This document shows positions 43,824-50,225 of a stretch of 64,000 nucleotides of DNA, piece after piece; the stretch's first letter is position 1, and each line of letters starts with the position of its first letter. This DNA comes from Laspinema olomoucense D3b (GTDB lineage: Bacteria; Cyanobacteriota; Cyanobacteriia; Cyanobacteriales; Laspinemataceae): positions 1-64,000 of the forward strand of contig NZ_JAMXFA010000008.1 in NCBI RefSeq assembly GCF_025370785.1, in the 5' to 3' direction. Made by a program: the position numbers and the translations under genes. The notes under the pieces are model-generated. The model was not told the origin of the DNA, did not search any database, and saw nothing but the letters and a program-made list of their open reading frames with translations.

Positions 43824-44180
43824 ATGGAACTATCAGAACAAATTAAATCCTCATTAATTGAGTTTTGGTCAGAATCTCAAAAAGTTAGAGTATTACGGTG
43901 GTGGATTGGTGATGAACGAATGCAGGTTTATCTCAGAAAATCCTTGAAAAATTATAATCATAAACTTCAACAATGTTTAGATATTGCAACTATTGAAGTT
44001 TATCCAGAATATCAATTCCAAGGATTATGTAAACAGTTTTTGCAATATTGTCTTGAACATAGTCCATATCCAGTCAGAGTAGAAAATTGCTATAATCCGT
44101 CTCTTCAAATTCATCTAAATAATCAAAGCTGGATTCAAATGGATTTTGATTATTATGCTCCAGATTCTTTGAGAAATTGA
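43824..44180 (+). CDS. GNAT-like small acetyltransferase-type protein (118 aa)
   Basis: The central part (CLDIATIEVYPEYQFQGLCKQF, then HSPYPVRVENCYNPSLQIHL) resembles a GNAT N-acetyltransferase (V/I motif before Q-x-x-G-x-x and a late VENxxN). The first helix and Trp-rich segment are unusual and the chain is shorter than normal. The ATG at 43824 avoids a non-coding upstream extension over the hairpin. Function uncertain. Confidence 0.5.
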   Translation: MELSEQIKSSLIEFWSESQKVRVLRWWIGDERMQVYLRKSLKNYNHKLQQCLDIATIEVYPEYQFQGLCKQFLQYCLEHSPYPVRVENCYNPSLQIHLNNQSWIQMDFDYYAPDSLRN

Positions 44181-44196
44181 GAATCTTGCTACTCTA

Positions 44197-44206
44197 GCTC
44201 TCGCTT
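44197..44206 (+). promoter_or_regulatory. GCTCTCGCTT upstream motif
   Basis: Fourth decamer copy, 26 bases before the ATG at 44233, which lacks a ribosome site. Confidence 0.5.
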
Positions 44207-44232
44207 AAACCTTTGATGTTTTCTGAAATATC

Positions 44233-44826
44233 ATGGTTTGTTCTAATTGGTTTTGGCACATTTACAGATTAGATGCTGGTGAAATCTATCCTGATTTTCA
44301 AGCCTGCTGTCTCTTAGATATTTTGGTAAGTGAATCGACCGATGGTGAAGTCAATACGAGTATCAACGTCTTAGAGAAATTAATGCGTTCGTCTCGGTCT
44401 CAGATTCAATCCAGTTTGGATTTACTGAAACAACAAGATTTACTGGCCCTCACATATCCTTCAAATCCTTCTCAATTACTGGCCGGTGAGTTGAATATTA
44501 AACTAAATCTGGATAAACTCCAGAAAATCACTACCGGCCAATTTCCCACTACTACAGATTCCTCTACTCGCGGTTTCGTCTATGTTGTCCGCAGCGGTCA
44601 TCTCTTTAAAATTGGTCGAACTAATAATTTACAACGTCGATTACGGCAACTTTCAACGATGAATTCTAAACAGGTGGAGTTGATTTGCTCTATTTCAACT
44701 GGGGATTCTGCCACCCTTGAGAAAAAACTTCATCAACAATTCAAACTGTTTCGTCAACATGGTGAATGGTTTGATTTACCGGCTGATTCTATTCAATGGT
44801 TAAAATCTCTAGCACAAAGGATTTGA
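44233..44826 (+). CDS. Winged-helix plus GIY-YIG-like (T5orf172/MUG113) protein
   Basis: 197 residues. The N-terminal half looks like a winged helix (INVLEKLMRSSRSQIQSSLDLLKQQDLLAL). The C-terminal half carries the T5orf172/MUG113 GIY-YIG-type nuclease pattern: GFVYVVRSGHLFKIGRTNN, LRQLSTMNSKQVELICSIST, EKKLHQQFKLFRQHGEWFDL. It may cut DNA or bind it site-specifically; homologues are common on phages and plasmids. Confidence 0.75.
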   Translation: MVCSNWFWHIYRLDAGEIYPDFQACCLLDILVSESTDGEVNTSINVLEKLMRSSRSQIQSSLDLLKQQDLLALTYPSNPSQLLAGELNIKLNLDKLQKITTGQFPTTTDSSTRGFVYVVRSGHLFKIGRTNNLQRRLRQLSTMNSKQVELICSISTGDSATLEKKLHQQFKLFRQHGEWFDLPADSIQWLKSLAQRI

Positions 44827-44829
44827 GTA

Positions 44830-45045
44830 ATGTTTACAGTTTTAGCTTATTCTGACAAATTCTCCAAATGTTTTGGTCCATTTCCTGAAATGGACAAGGT
44901 AGTAGTTTGGTTAAATCTTCAGTCAGATATTCAGGTAAAACATGAGATTTTTGACTTAATTACACCTGATTATTCTGAATCAAAACCATTACCTTTATCA
45001 TCTGAAAGTAAGGAGGAGATGATTGTTTTAATTGGAAAAAAATAA
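44830..45045 (+). CDS. Hypothetical protein, paralogue pair member A (71 aa)
   Basis: Not recognised. Starts MFTVLAYSDKFSKCFGPFPE; the block CFGPFPEMDKVVVWLN resembles CYGPFKGYSNLIGWLN in the next gene, so the two are a tandem duplication. It is followed by AAGGAGGAG, the ribosome site region for the downstream copy. Confidence 0.6.
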   Translation: MFTVLAYSDKFSKCFGPFPEMDKVVVWLNLQSDIQVKHEIFDLITPDYSESKPLPLSSESKEEMIVLIGKK

Positions 45046-45199
45046 TTATTTAACCCATTGTTATGGTCCTTTTAAAGGATATAGCAATTTGATTGGTTGG
45101 TTGAATGCACATTATGCAGCCAAGGCAGAATATTATCAAGGCGAACATCTATATCGTTGTTTGGAATTAATCAATCCCTATGAGCAAAACAATGGATGA
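45032..45199 (+). CDS. Hypothetical protein, paralogue pair member B, TTG start (55 aa)
   Basis: The frame opens at TTG 45032 right after an in-frame stop, so TTG is the only usable upstream start; it reads MEKNNYLTHCYGPFKGYSNL and continues IGWLNAHYAAKAEYYQGEHL. Similarity to the preceding protein supports it being a real gene. It overlaps both neighbours in other frames. AAGGAGGAG lies 15 bases upstream, slightly far. Confidence 0.6.
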   Translation: MEKNNYLTHCYGPFKGYSNLIGWLNAHYAAKAEYYQGEHLYRCLELINPYEQNNG

Positions 45200-45470
45200 A
45201 TTACGCAATAATCTGGAAAACTATTTGTTGGCCGAAGTGGGTGATATCCAGGTTTTAGAGGAAAATGAGGTATTTAAGTCAGTTTTAACCTCATATCAGT
45301 ATTATAGTTCCAAGTTCATTGAACCTTATTGTAATGGGGATTTGATACCTAATTCAATACCAAGCATTGTTAGGTGGGAATTTAGACGAGCAATTATCTT
45401 GGGAGTAACAGATTGGGTATCATTTACTAATCAACTCCAAGATAATCTCAAGCAAAAACTTGGACTGTAG
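45180..45470 (+). CDS. Hypothetical protein (96 aa)
   Basis: Not recognised. Starts MSKTMDELRNNLENYLLAEV; helical protein, acidic N-terminal half and amphipathic C-terminal half. Overlaps the end of the preceding small gene by 20 bases. Confidence 0.6.
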   Translation: MSKTMDELRNNLENYLLAEVGDIQVLEENEVFKSVLTSYQYYSSKFIEPYCNGDLIPNSIPSIVRWEFRRAIILGVTDWVSFTNQLQDNLKQKLGL

Positions 45471-45481
45471 CTGTAATTTTG

Positions 45482-45514
45482 CCATTGCATCACCTCAGCG
45501 TCGGAATGCAATGG
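45482..45514 (+). terminator. Intergenic hairpin, possible terminator
   Basis: CCATTGCAT (45482-45490) pairs with ATGCAATGG (45506-45514), followed by TTTTA. Confidence 0.6.
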
Positions 45515-45551
45515 TTTTACCGGATAAATGTCATTCCCGGTGGATTCTACC

Positions 45552-45767
45552 ATGCAACGTATTCAAATTTTAATGACGATTAAACCTGATGGAACTGTTG
45601 AGGAAAAGGTTCTTTCAACTGGTCATGGTTTGAATTGTGTTAAAGCCAGTCAAGATATTGAACAACATTTGGGACAAGTTGGCGATCGCCAATTAACAGA
45701 TGATTACTTAGAATCGCTTGATTCTGAATCCGATTATGTCCAAATGTTTGAGGATTTAACTCAATAA
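45552..45767 (+). CDS. DUF2997 family protein (71 aa)
   Basis: Starts MQRIQILMTIKPDGTVEEKV and has the family pattern I..DG.v...v....G..C......ie..lG (LSTGHGLNCVKASQDIEQHLGQVGDRQ). DUF2997 proteins usually accompany DUF1257 (Ycf35) genes on cyanobacterial chromosomes; the element holds both, 6.3 kb apart. An ATG at 45528 adds eight residues; GGTGG before 45552 makes the shorter form slightly better. Confidence 0.75.
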   Translation: MQRIQILMTIKPDGTVEEKVLSTGHGLNCVKASQDIEQHLGQVGDRQLTDDYLESLDSESDYVQMFEDLTQ

Positions 45768-45804
45768 TTTAGTTAAACTGAATAAATTGAAAGGAGAAAG
45801 TCTG

Positions 45805-46128
45805 ATGATACAACAAAAATATTTCAAAGATTTACGACAAATGCCAGTACAATCGGCTCCTTGTCGAACTTGTCCTTTTGCTGGAAAAGAACCTATTCCT
45901 TTAGAACCTGAAAGATATGCTCAATATTTAATGCCTTTAGTTAACGGAATTTCTCAACATCTTTGTCATTCGGCGGATGATAAAAAAGTTTGTCGAGGTG
46001 GTCGAGATATTCAACTCAGGCTGTTGTACTGTAAAGGTGCTATTTCTGAACCAACTGATGAAGCATTCAACAAAGCTATCACTCAGCAACTATTTCCTCA
46101 TGAACTTGAAACTGAATCCGAACAATAA
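45805..46128 (+). CDS. Hypothetical Cys/His protein (DUF6283-like, 107 aa)
   Basis: Contains APCRTCPFAGKEPIP, then HLCHSADDKKVCRGGRDIQL: a CxxC/CH/C set typical of a small phage-associated zinc-binding family (DUF6283 from memory). AAAGGAG precedes the ATG at 45805. Unknown function. Confidence 0.6.
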   Translation: MIQQKYFKDLRQMPVQSAPCRTCPFAGKEPIPLEPERYAQYLMPLVNGISQHLCHSADDKKVCRGGRDIQLRLLYCKGAISEPTDEAFNKAITQQLFPHELETESEQ

Positions 46129-46142
46129 TTAATTTCACTTTT

Positions 46143-46164
46143 GGGGTCATCAATCAATGACCCC
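46143..46164 (+). other. Intergenic hairpin
   Basis: GGGGTCAT (46143-46150) pairs with ATGACCCC (46157-46164), loop CAATCA. Confidence 0.7.
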
Positions 46165-46188
46165 TACCTTTACCTCCCCGAAAAAGTT

Positions 46189-46383
46189 ATGAACTCATTT
46201 AGACCACTTGATGCTTCTCTTTTATCAGTTAATAATTCAGGTTTTTATGCAATTTGTTCTCGTTTAAATACTTTCTGCAAAAGTCACCAAAAAGCTATTT
46301 GGATGAAAAAAGAAGGACGTTGTTGGAAATGTTATTGTGATTCTTGCAAAATATATTTAGAAACTCAATCTAAATCTCTGTAA
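46189..46383 (+). CDS. Hypothetical Cys-rich protein (64 aa)
   Basis: Not recognised. The C-terminal half (GRCWKCYCDSCKIYL) has four closely spaced Cys, probably a zinc site. ATG at 46189 chosen because the upstream in-frame part is the hairpin; no ribosome site. Confidence 0.5.
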   Translation: MNSFRPLDASLLSVNNSGFYAICSRLNTFCKSHQKAIWMKKEGRCWKCYCDSCKIYLETQSKSL

Positions 46384-46391
46384 TTTATCCT

Positions 46392-46401
46392 GCTCTCGCT
46401 T
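46392..46401 (+). promoter_or_regulatory. GCTCTCGCTT upstream motif
   Basis: Fifth decamer copy, 28 bases before the ATG of ardA at 46430, which lacks a ribosome site. Confidence 0.5.
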
Positions 46402-46429
46402 CTGGTTTGGGTGTTTTTACTTCAAACTC

Positions 46430-47167
46430 ATGAAAAACAAGAATGTTTTGATGGTTCCAGAAACAGAAACAGCAGGAGAAATTGCTTTTGCTCTCCAGTC
46501 AAAATCTGATGGCAATGCCGTAATTTTAAAGACCGAGGACGAACGAGCAATTTCGTTAGCAGTGAAGTTAGCCGGGGCAGAAGAAAGTTGTAAAATATAT
46601 AGTCGTTGTCGAATTACACCACCACCAGTCACAACACCGGCAATATACGTTGCTTGTTTAGCAGCCTATAACCAAAATATTTTACATGGATGGTGGATTG
46701 ATGCAGTTCAAGATGCTGATGGAATTCTGAGTGACATCGAGGAGATGCTGCAAACTTCACCAGTAAACGATGCTGAAGAATGGAGTATTCATGACTTTGA
46801 CAATTTTGGCTCAATCCGAATCAGTGAACATGAAAGCCTCGAAACTGTTTCCCGTTGGGGAAAGTTAATTGGTGAAAATCCTAATGAAGAAGAAGCAATT
46901 TGTCATTATTTAGGATATTGTCGAGAAAAAGAAGTAGAGCCAAATTATGAACATTTTCGGGAAAGTTATATTGGATTTTGGGATGATTTAACAACTTTTG
47001 CTCAATCAGATTATATTGCTGAAGTTTATGATTACCCAGGTTTTGAGAAAAGAGAAGAATTTTGGTCCAAGTACGTCGATTGGGAATATTTAGGTAGAGA
47101 ATTGGATTTGGGTGGGGGTTTCTATATCGATGAAACTCCCAATGGTATCTACGTTTTCCACAACTAA
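46430..47167 (+). CDS. ardA: Antirestriction protein ArdA with N-terminal extension
   Basis: ArdA is an acidic DNA mimic that blocks type I restriction. Residues about 64-245 match: TPAIYVACLAAYNQNILHGWWIDA, then an acidic region (DDLTTFAQSDYIAEVYDYPG), and the conserved YVDWEYLGRELDLGGGF end. The first 60 residues (MKNKNVLMVPETETAGEIAF) are an extra domain of unknown role. It lies beside an AcrVA2-like gene, so this is an anti-defence module at the end of the mobile element. Confidence 0.88.
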   Translation: MKNKNVLMVPETETAGEIAFALQSKSDGNAVILKTEDERAISLAVKLAGAEESCKIYSRCRITPPPVTTPAIYVACLAAYNQNILHGWWIDAVQDADGILSDIEEMLQTSPVNDAEEWSIHDFDNFGSIRISEHESLETVSRWGKLIGENPNEEEAICHYLGYCREKEVEPNYEHFRESYIGFWDDLTTFAQSDYIAEVYDYPGFEKREEFWSKYVDWEYLGRELDLGGGFYIDETPNGIYVFHN

Positions 47168-47173
47168 TTATTT

Positions 47174-47196
47174 TAGGGTTGGTCTATCCAACCCTA
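47174..47196 (+). other. Intergenic hairpin TAGGGTTGG-TCTAT-CCAACCCTA
   Basis: 9-bp perfect stem with loop TCTAT between ardA and the next gene, ending two bases before that gene's AAGGAGG. Confidence 0.75.
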
Positions 47197-47209
47197 CAAG
47201 GAGGTTATC

Positions 47210-48148
47210 TTGAAAGAAAGTAAAATGCTAAAACAATGGGCATCTCAGAGTAAATGGCTCCCCATTATTCTCAAAGACCGGAATTATAATTTACCTAAAG
47301 AATTTGGAAAATGGAGTGCTATTGCTACAGAATTGGCCTTGTGTATGGATGTTGACGATTTGGGAAAAACTCGGTTAGATGCAGCTTCGCAATTAACTAC
47401 TAACCGAACATTTCTCTGGTTTTTAAGTGATTCACCAGTCTATTGTTTGTCGAGTAATTTACTCAAAGATTTATTAGAAACTGATGTCAATAAATTATCA
47501 GCAATTGCTGGATTAGTTGACACAGTTCCCTTGCACACTTTGATGCTGGTCTTTCCATCTTGGTTCAAAACACCAGATGGTTATCCTATCAAATATGCAA
47601 TTTTACATTGGGGCGATAAAGCCAAACCAGAACAATCAATAGCATCAGGTTATGGGAAAACATTAGAATATTTACCCCAAGAATATCAGGTCAATATTCA
47701 TATATGTTTTTGTTGTAACTTGGGTGATGTTGTTTGGTTCTCTGGAACTGGATTAGAGGATGGTCAAATCAAAATTAATAACGATTATGCTTTTGGTAAT
47801 GCAACAATTACCGAAGATGAAAAAACGTTCATTGAACAATTGCGTAGTCTGACCATTCAAATATTCATGTTGTTAGCCTATAAACCTGAATTACTCGATT
47901 CTACTGATGTTGATGATGTAACCAAAGATTTTGGGAAAAAACATCCCCCGAAAAATTTTACTTCACCAAAACGTTATCCTAGAATGTTAGGGAAACATTA
48001 TCAAAATCCCAGTCTGAAATCTCACACTCCTACTGGAATCAAACAACGCACCCATGTCCGCAAAGGGCATTGGAAAGAAATTCCTTGTGGTCCGGGCAAA
48101 CAACAACGTAAAAAGATTTGGATTCAACCTTATTGGGTAGGACTTTAA
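47210..48148 (+). CDS. AcrVA2-like candidate anti-defence protein (312 aa)
   Basis: The C-terminus (THVRKGHWKEIPCGPGKQQR, KIWIQPYWV) resembles, from memory, the C-terminal HVRRGHW...G.G....WI.P..V block of AcrVA2, an anti-CRISPR that blocks Cas12a. The middle part (LHTLMLVFPSWFKTPDGYPI) also has the hydrophobic strand pattern. Homologues are widespread on phages and plasmids and most have no known target. The TTG at 47210 has AAGGAGG 5 bases upstream and is preferred to the ATG at 47225. The gene precedes the CRISPR locus and follows ardA. Confidence 0.5.
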   Translation: MKESKMLKQWASQSKWLPIILKDRNYNLPKEFGKWSAIATELALCMDVDDLGKTRLDAASQLTTNRTFLWFLSDSPVYCLSSNLLKDLLETDVNKLSAIAGLVDTVPLHTLMLVFPSWFKTPDGYPIKYAILHWGDKAKPEQSIASGYGKTLEYLPQEYQVNIHICFCCNLGDVVWFSGTGLEDGQIKINNDYAFGNATITEDEKTFIEQLRSLTIQIFMLLAYKPELLDSTDVDDVTKDFGKKHPPKNFTSPKRYPRMLGKHYQNPSLKSHTPTGIKQRTHVRKGHWKEIPCGPGKQQRKKIWIQPYWVGL

Positions 48149-48481
48149 CGATATAATAGTGGAGGGTAAATGAACTTTCCACTACCGCCCATTCATTGTC
48201 ATGCAAGAGTTGCCAAAAATTTTTCAACTATTAATTCAAATAATTGGTCAAGAAATAAGTTTTTTTACATTGCTTCATCTTCATTTAATAACAAGTAGTT
48301 GTGTTTGGGATTCAGTGAGGTGCTCCGCTCCAATGTCCTAATGTCGGCAGGACAATTACTCGTGCAGTTGGGTTGGCGATTTAGTTAGGTGATCGCTCAA
48401 CTGCCATTGAACCAATCTCCTCAAATTAGAAAAGCATTTTTCTCCCTCTCAAAAAAACAATATAGGTGTTATTTCACCACC
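48149..48481. other. Spacer after the element genes
   Basis: No supported gene. A short ATG frame at 48201 (46 codons) has an unlikely tail. GTCCT...AGGAC and GCAGTTG...CAACTGC pairings suggest folded RNA or remnants. The right edge of the integrative element should lie here, but no tRNA-derived direct repeat is visible. Confidence 0.4.
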
Positions 48482-48498
48482 TTTCAGCACCTTTTCCC
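48482..48498. repeat. CRISPR-repeat remnant at the TnpB element right end
   Basis: TTTCAGCACCTTTTCCC at 48482-48498 matches bases 2-18 of the array-1 repeat exactly (plus-strand form), and the array-2 repeat in the other direction, then stops at ATGAAGC. On the minus strand it reads GGGAAAAGGTGCTGAAA directly after the TnpB element end, i.e. where the omega-RNA guide would be. It lies 1.7 kb from array 1. Confidence 0.85.
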
Positions 48499-48640
48499 AT
48501 GAAGCTCTCCCCCCTTGCAGAAAGCGAGGTGGGGGTGTTCTATGCTAATCTCAATCTCTCGTGAGTCCAGAGATCACATAAACAAGCCCAGCTTCTAGGC
48601 GACCCACCAGAACGTTTGCTGGAGAGGTCCTCACTGTCAT
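48499..48640 (-). ncRNA. TnpB omega-RNA (reRNA), approximate
   Basis: TnpB omega-RNAs overlap the 3' end of tnpB and run to the element's right end. Here the minus-strand tail (CACCCCCACCTCGCTTTC, then GGGGGGAGAGCTTCAT) is GC-rich with C-tract/G-tract pairing and ends at 48499-48500. The bases beyond it form the guide. The 5' limit is not visible and is only estimated. Confidence 0.55.
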
Positions 48641-49895
48641 TTCTGCGAGTGAGTTTAAGGATGCCCCGGGCTGCAATATTTTGGTTCCCATTCAGGTCAC
48701 AGTTATACTGCCGACCGTTTTGGAATACTGCCAGGGCATAATTTTTGGAGTCTCGCTTGACTCGGCCCGAGCCATCGTAAGCCAGTTTTGAGGTGTAGGC
48801 GGCAACAACATCAATTACCTTCCCACCCTTTTCTTGCCACTTCATTTCGGTGTAGTCGCGGATTTTGGCCTTGAGCCAGCCATGAAACCGTTGCCGCAAG
48901 TTTGAACGTTTCCGTCCACCCTTGGGCGTCCAACCTTTCAGATTCTCAAAGACAATTGCCTCTGAGTTAAACTGGCTGGCTATTTGGACAATCCGCTTAG
49001 AAACGATGTGGCTAATCTGCTTGTTGATGTTCGCGCATTTTTGGTAAGTTTTAGAGCAGAAACCTTTATGTAGTTTTCCCCCTTTACCCATTGTCTTAGA
49101 TGCCCGCATGGAGACGGATTTGAGTCGTTTATCTCGGCGGTCTATGTCTCTTCCCGTGTTCACAAATTCACGATGGATTACAGTGCCGTCGAAAGTTACG
49201 ACCGTGACTGTTGCTGTCGTATTAATTCCCAAGTCAACAGCCACTACATTTTGCTCAGGGTTCTGTTTCGGTGGCACACAATGAAACGGTACCGACAGAT
49301 GACAGACTTGGCTGTTAAAAATTAGAGTCGGAGACAACATCTTGTTGTCCGGTAACTTATGGCGTTCCCTAAGCCCACTAATCTGAACGGTTGTCCAAAT
49401 CCAGTCAGCCCCCGTAAACACCTTAATCTCAACCGCATTATAGTCATGCAGCTTGTAGCACTGCCCTTTATAGAGAACTGGATAGCAACCTGCATCAGCA
49501 TTGAGCTTATGTGGTTTGGCATCCCGACGATTACGGGATAGCCCCGTCTGCCAATCTACATACCGGGTCATGTAGCTATTAACCTGCCCAATGGCAAAGC
49601 TGATGGCGGCTCTGCGGTAGTAGCTAGGAAACTTGTAAAACACCCGATTGAATTGTGGGTATTTCACCACAGGCCGCTTTCCCGTAGAGTGCATCAATCG
49701 CTCTACGGCAGGGATTTGTTCATTGGACGATAAACCCCCTAACTCGGGCCAATGAGTGAAGATAATACCAACCAAATATCGACAAAGCCGACGATAGACC
49801 TTAACCGTTTCACTGAATAGATGACGCTGTTCAGCAGTTGGGTTGAGAGTCCATTTGTCGGTGCGAATAATTGGAGATGGTTGTTTGTGCTTCAT
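48540..49895 (-). CDS. tnpB: TnpB RNA-guided nuclease
   Basis: 451 residues from the ATG at 49895 (MKHKQPSPIIRTDKWTLNPT). RuvC-I is VVAVDLGINTTATV and RuvC-II is EAIVFENLKGW. The RuvC-III region carries CDLNGNQNIAARG with Asp, and the zinc-finger Cys pairs are replaced by SKLAYDGSGRVKRDSKNYAL, a variant known in cyanobacterial TnpBs. The nuclease residues are present. A TATAAT-like -10 at 49902-49907 on this strand is only 7 bases from the ATG, so the mRNA may be leaderless. The gene points away from array 1. Confidence 0.88.
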   Translation of the reverse strand: MKHKQPSPIIRTDKWTLNPTAEQRHLFSETVKVYRRLCRYLVGIIFTHWPELGGLSSNEQIPAVERLMHSTGKRPVVKYPQFNRVFYKFPSYYRRAAISFAIGQVNSYMTRYVDWQTGLSRNRRDAKPHKLNADAGCYPVLYKGQCYKLHDYNAVEIKVFTGADWIWTTVQISGLRERHKLPDNKMLSPTLIFNSQVCHLSVPFHCVPPKQNPEQNVVAVDLGINTTATVTVVTFDGTVIHREFVNTGRDIDRRDKRLKSVSMRASKTMGKGGKLHKGFCSKTYQKCANINKQISHIVSKRIVQIASQFNSEAIVFENLKGWTPKGGRKRSNLRQRFHGWLKAKIRDYTEMKWQEKGGKVIDVVAAYTSKLAYDGSGRVKRDSKNYALAVFQNGRQYNCDLNGNQNIAARGILKLTRRNDSEDLSSKRSGGSPRSWACLCDLWTHERLRLA

Positions 49896-49974
49896 GGTGA
49901 AATTATAACACATTGGTACATTAATATTCCTAAAAGTCCATATATTTTCAAGTGGGAATACCTGGTTATTTTTC

Positions 49975-50037
49975 TTCAAATACTTGCCGTTTAGCCTTCA
50001 GAATCGAAAGCGGTCACATCAAATAAATCGCAGTCAT
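49975..50037 (-). pseudogene. 5' relic of cas1, truncated by the TnpB element
   Basis: On the minus strand the relic encodes MTAIYLM, a stop, then PLSILKAKRQVFE; the intact cas1 at 61351 begins MTAIYLMRSPTILKAKRQVF. The Arg codon has become TGA. Upstream sequence (TCATATAAAACTAACCCAAA) also matches the region before the intact cas1 (TCATATAGAACCAACCCAAA). Homology stops at 49975 where TnpB sequence begins. Confidence 0.85.
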
Positions 50038-50190
50038 AGGCTCACTTAATTGAAAATTACAACGGATTAATTGTTTCTATTCTGGCAAGAAACCATTAGA
50101 TTTATTGTATGAGTTTGGGTTAGTTTTATATGATTTTTATAGGAGTTAGCTAATCCGATTAAATTCCTTCAAGTTTTTCAAAAAAACCGC

Positions 50191-50225
50191 ATTAAAAAAG
50201 TAGTCAAAATACAATCAACTACTTT
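50191..50225 (-). terminator. Terminator of CRISPR array 1
   Basis: On the minus strand AAAGTAGT (50218-50225) and ACTACTTT (50197-50204) form a hairpin followed by a T-run (A-run on plus at 50194-50199). It is the counterpart of the terminator after array 2 (61155-61187), with a near-identical loop (GATTGTATTT). Confidence 0.8.

Larger units (their letters stand above)
21900..48481. mobile_element. Integrative mobile element (plasmid/phage-like), boundaries approximate
   Basis: From the tRNA onward the gene content changes to integrase, dTMP-synthesis genes, primase-helicase, repressors, KfrA-like protein, ArdA and many small unknown genes, and base composition becomes visibly AT-richer. 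The left end is set by the tRNA and integrase. I searched by eye for a second copy of the tRNA 3' end to the right and found none, so the right end is only placed before the TnpB element and CRISPR locus. No conjugation or virion genes are seen, so it is probably defective, mobilisable or satellite-like. Confidence 0.7.
48499..49974 (-). mobile_element. Solo TnpB element (IS200/IS605- or IS607-like)
   Basis: It carries tnpB only, no tnpA. The right end is at about 48499 (CRISPR-repeat remnant follows). The left end at about 49974 is set by the break in homology with cas1: the 63-bp cas1 relic ends at 49975, after ...GTATTTGAA. The two flanks are not contiguous in the intact cas1 copy at 61351, so the insertion was accompanied by deletion or rearrangement. 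Confidence 0.7.

Noticed and set aside
48201-48341. 46-codon ATG frame before the TnpB element
   Set aside because: The N-terminal half looks plausible but the tail does not, and no ribosome site is present.
21900-50037. A second copy of the tRNA 3' end as attR
   Set aside because: I looked for the AGGTTCAAATCCC/CCTGAGCC string on both strands in this interval and did not find one.
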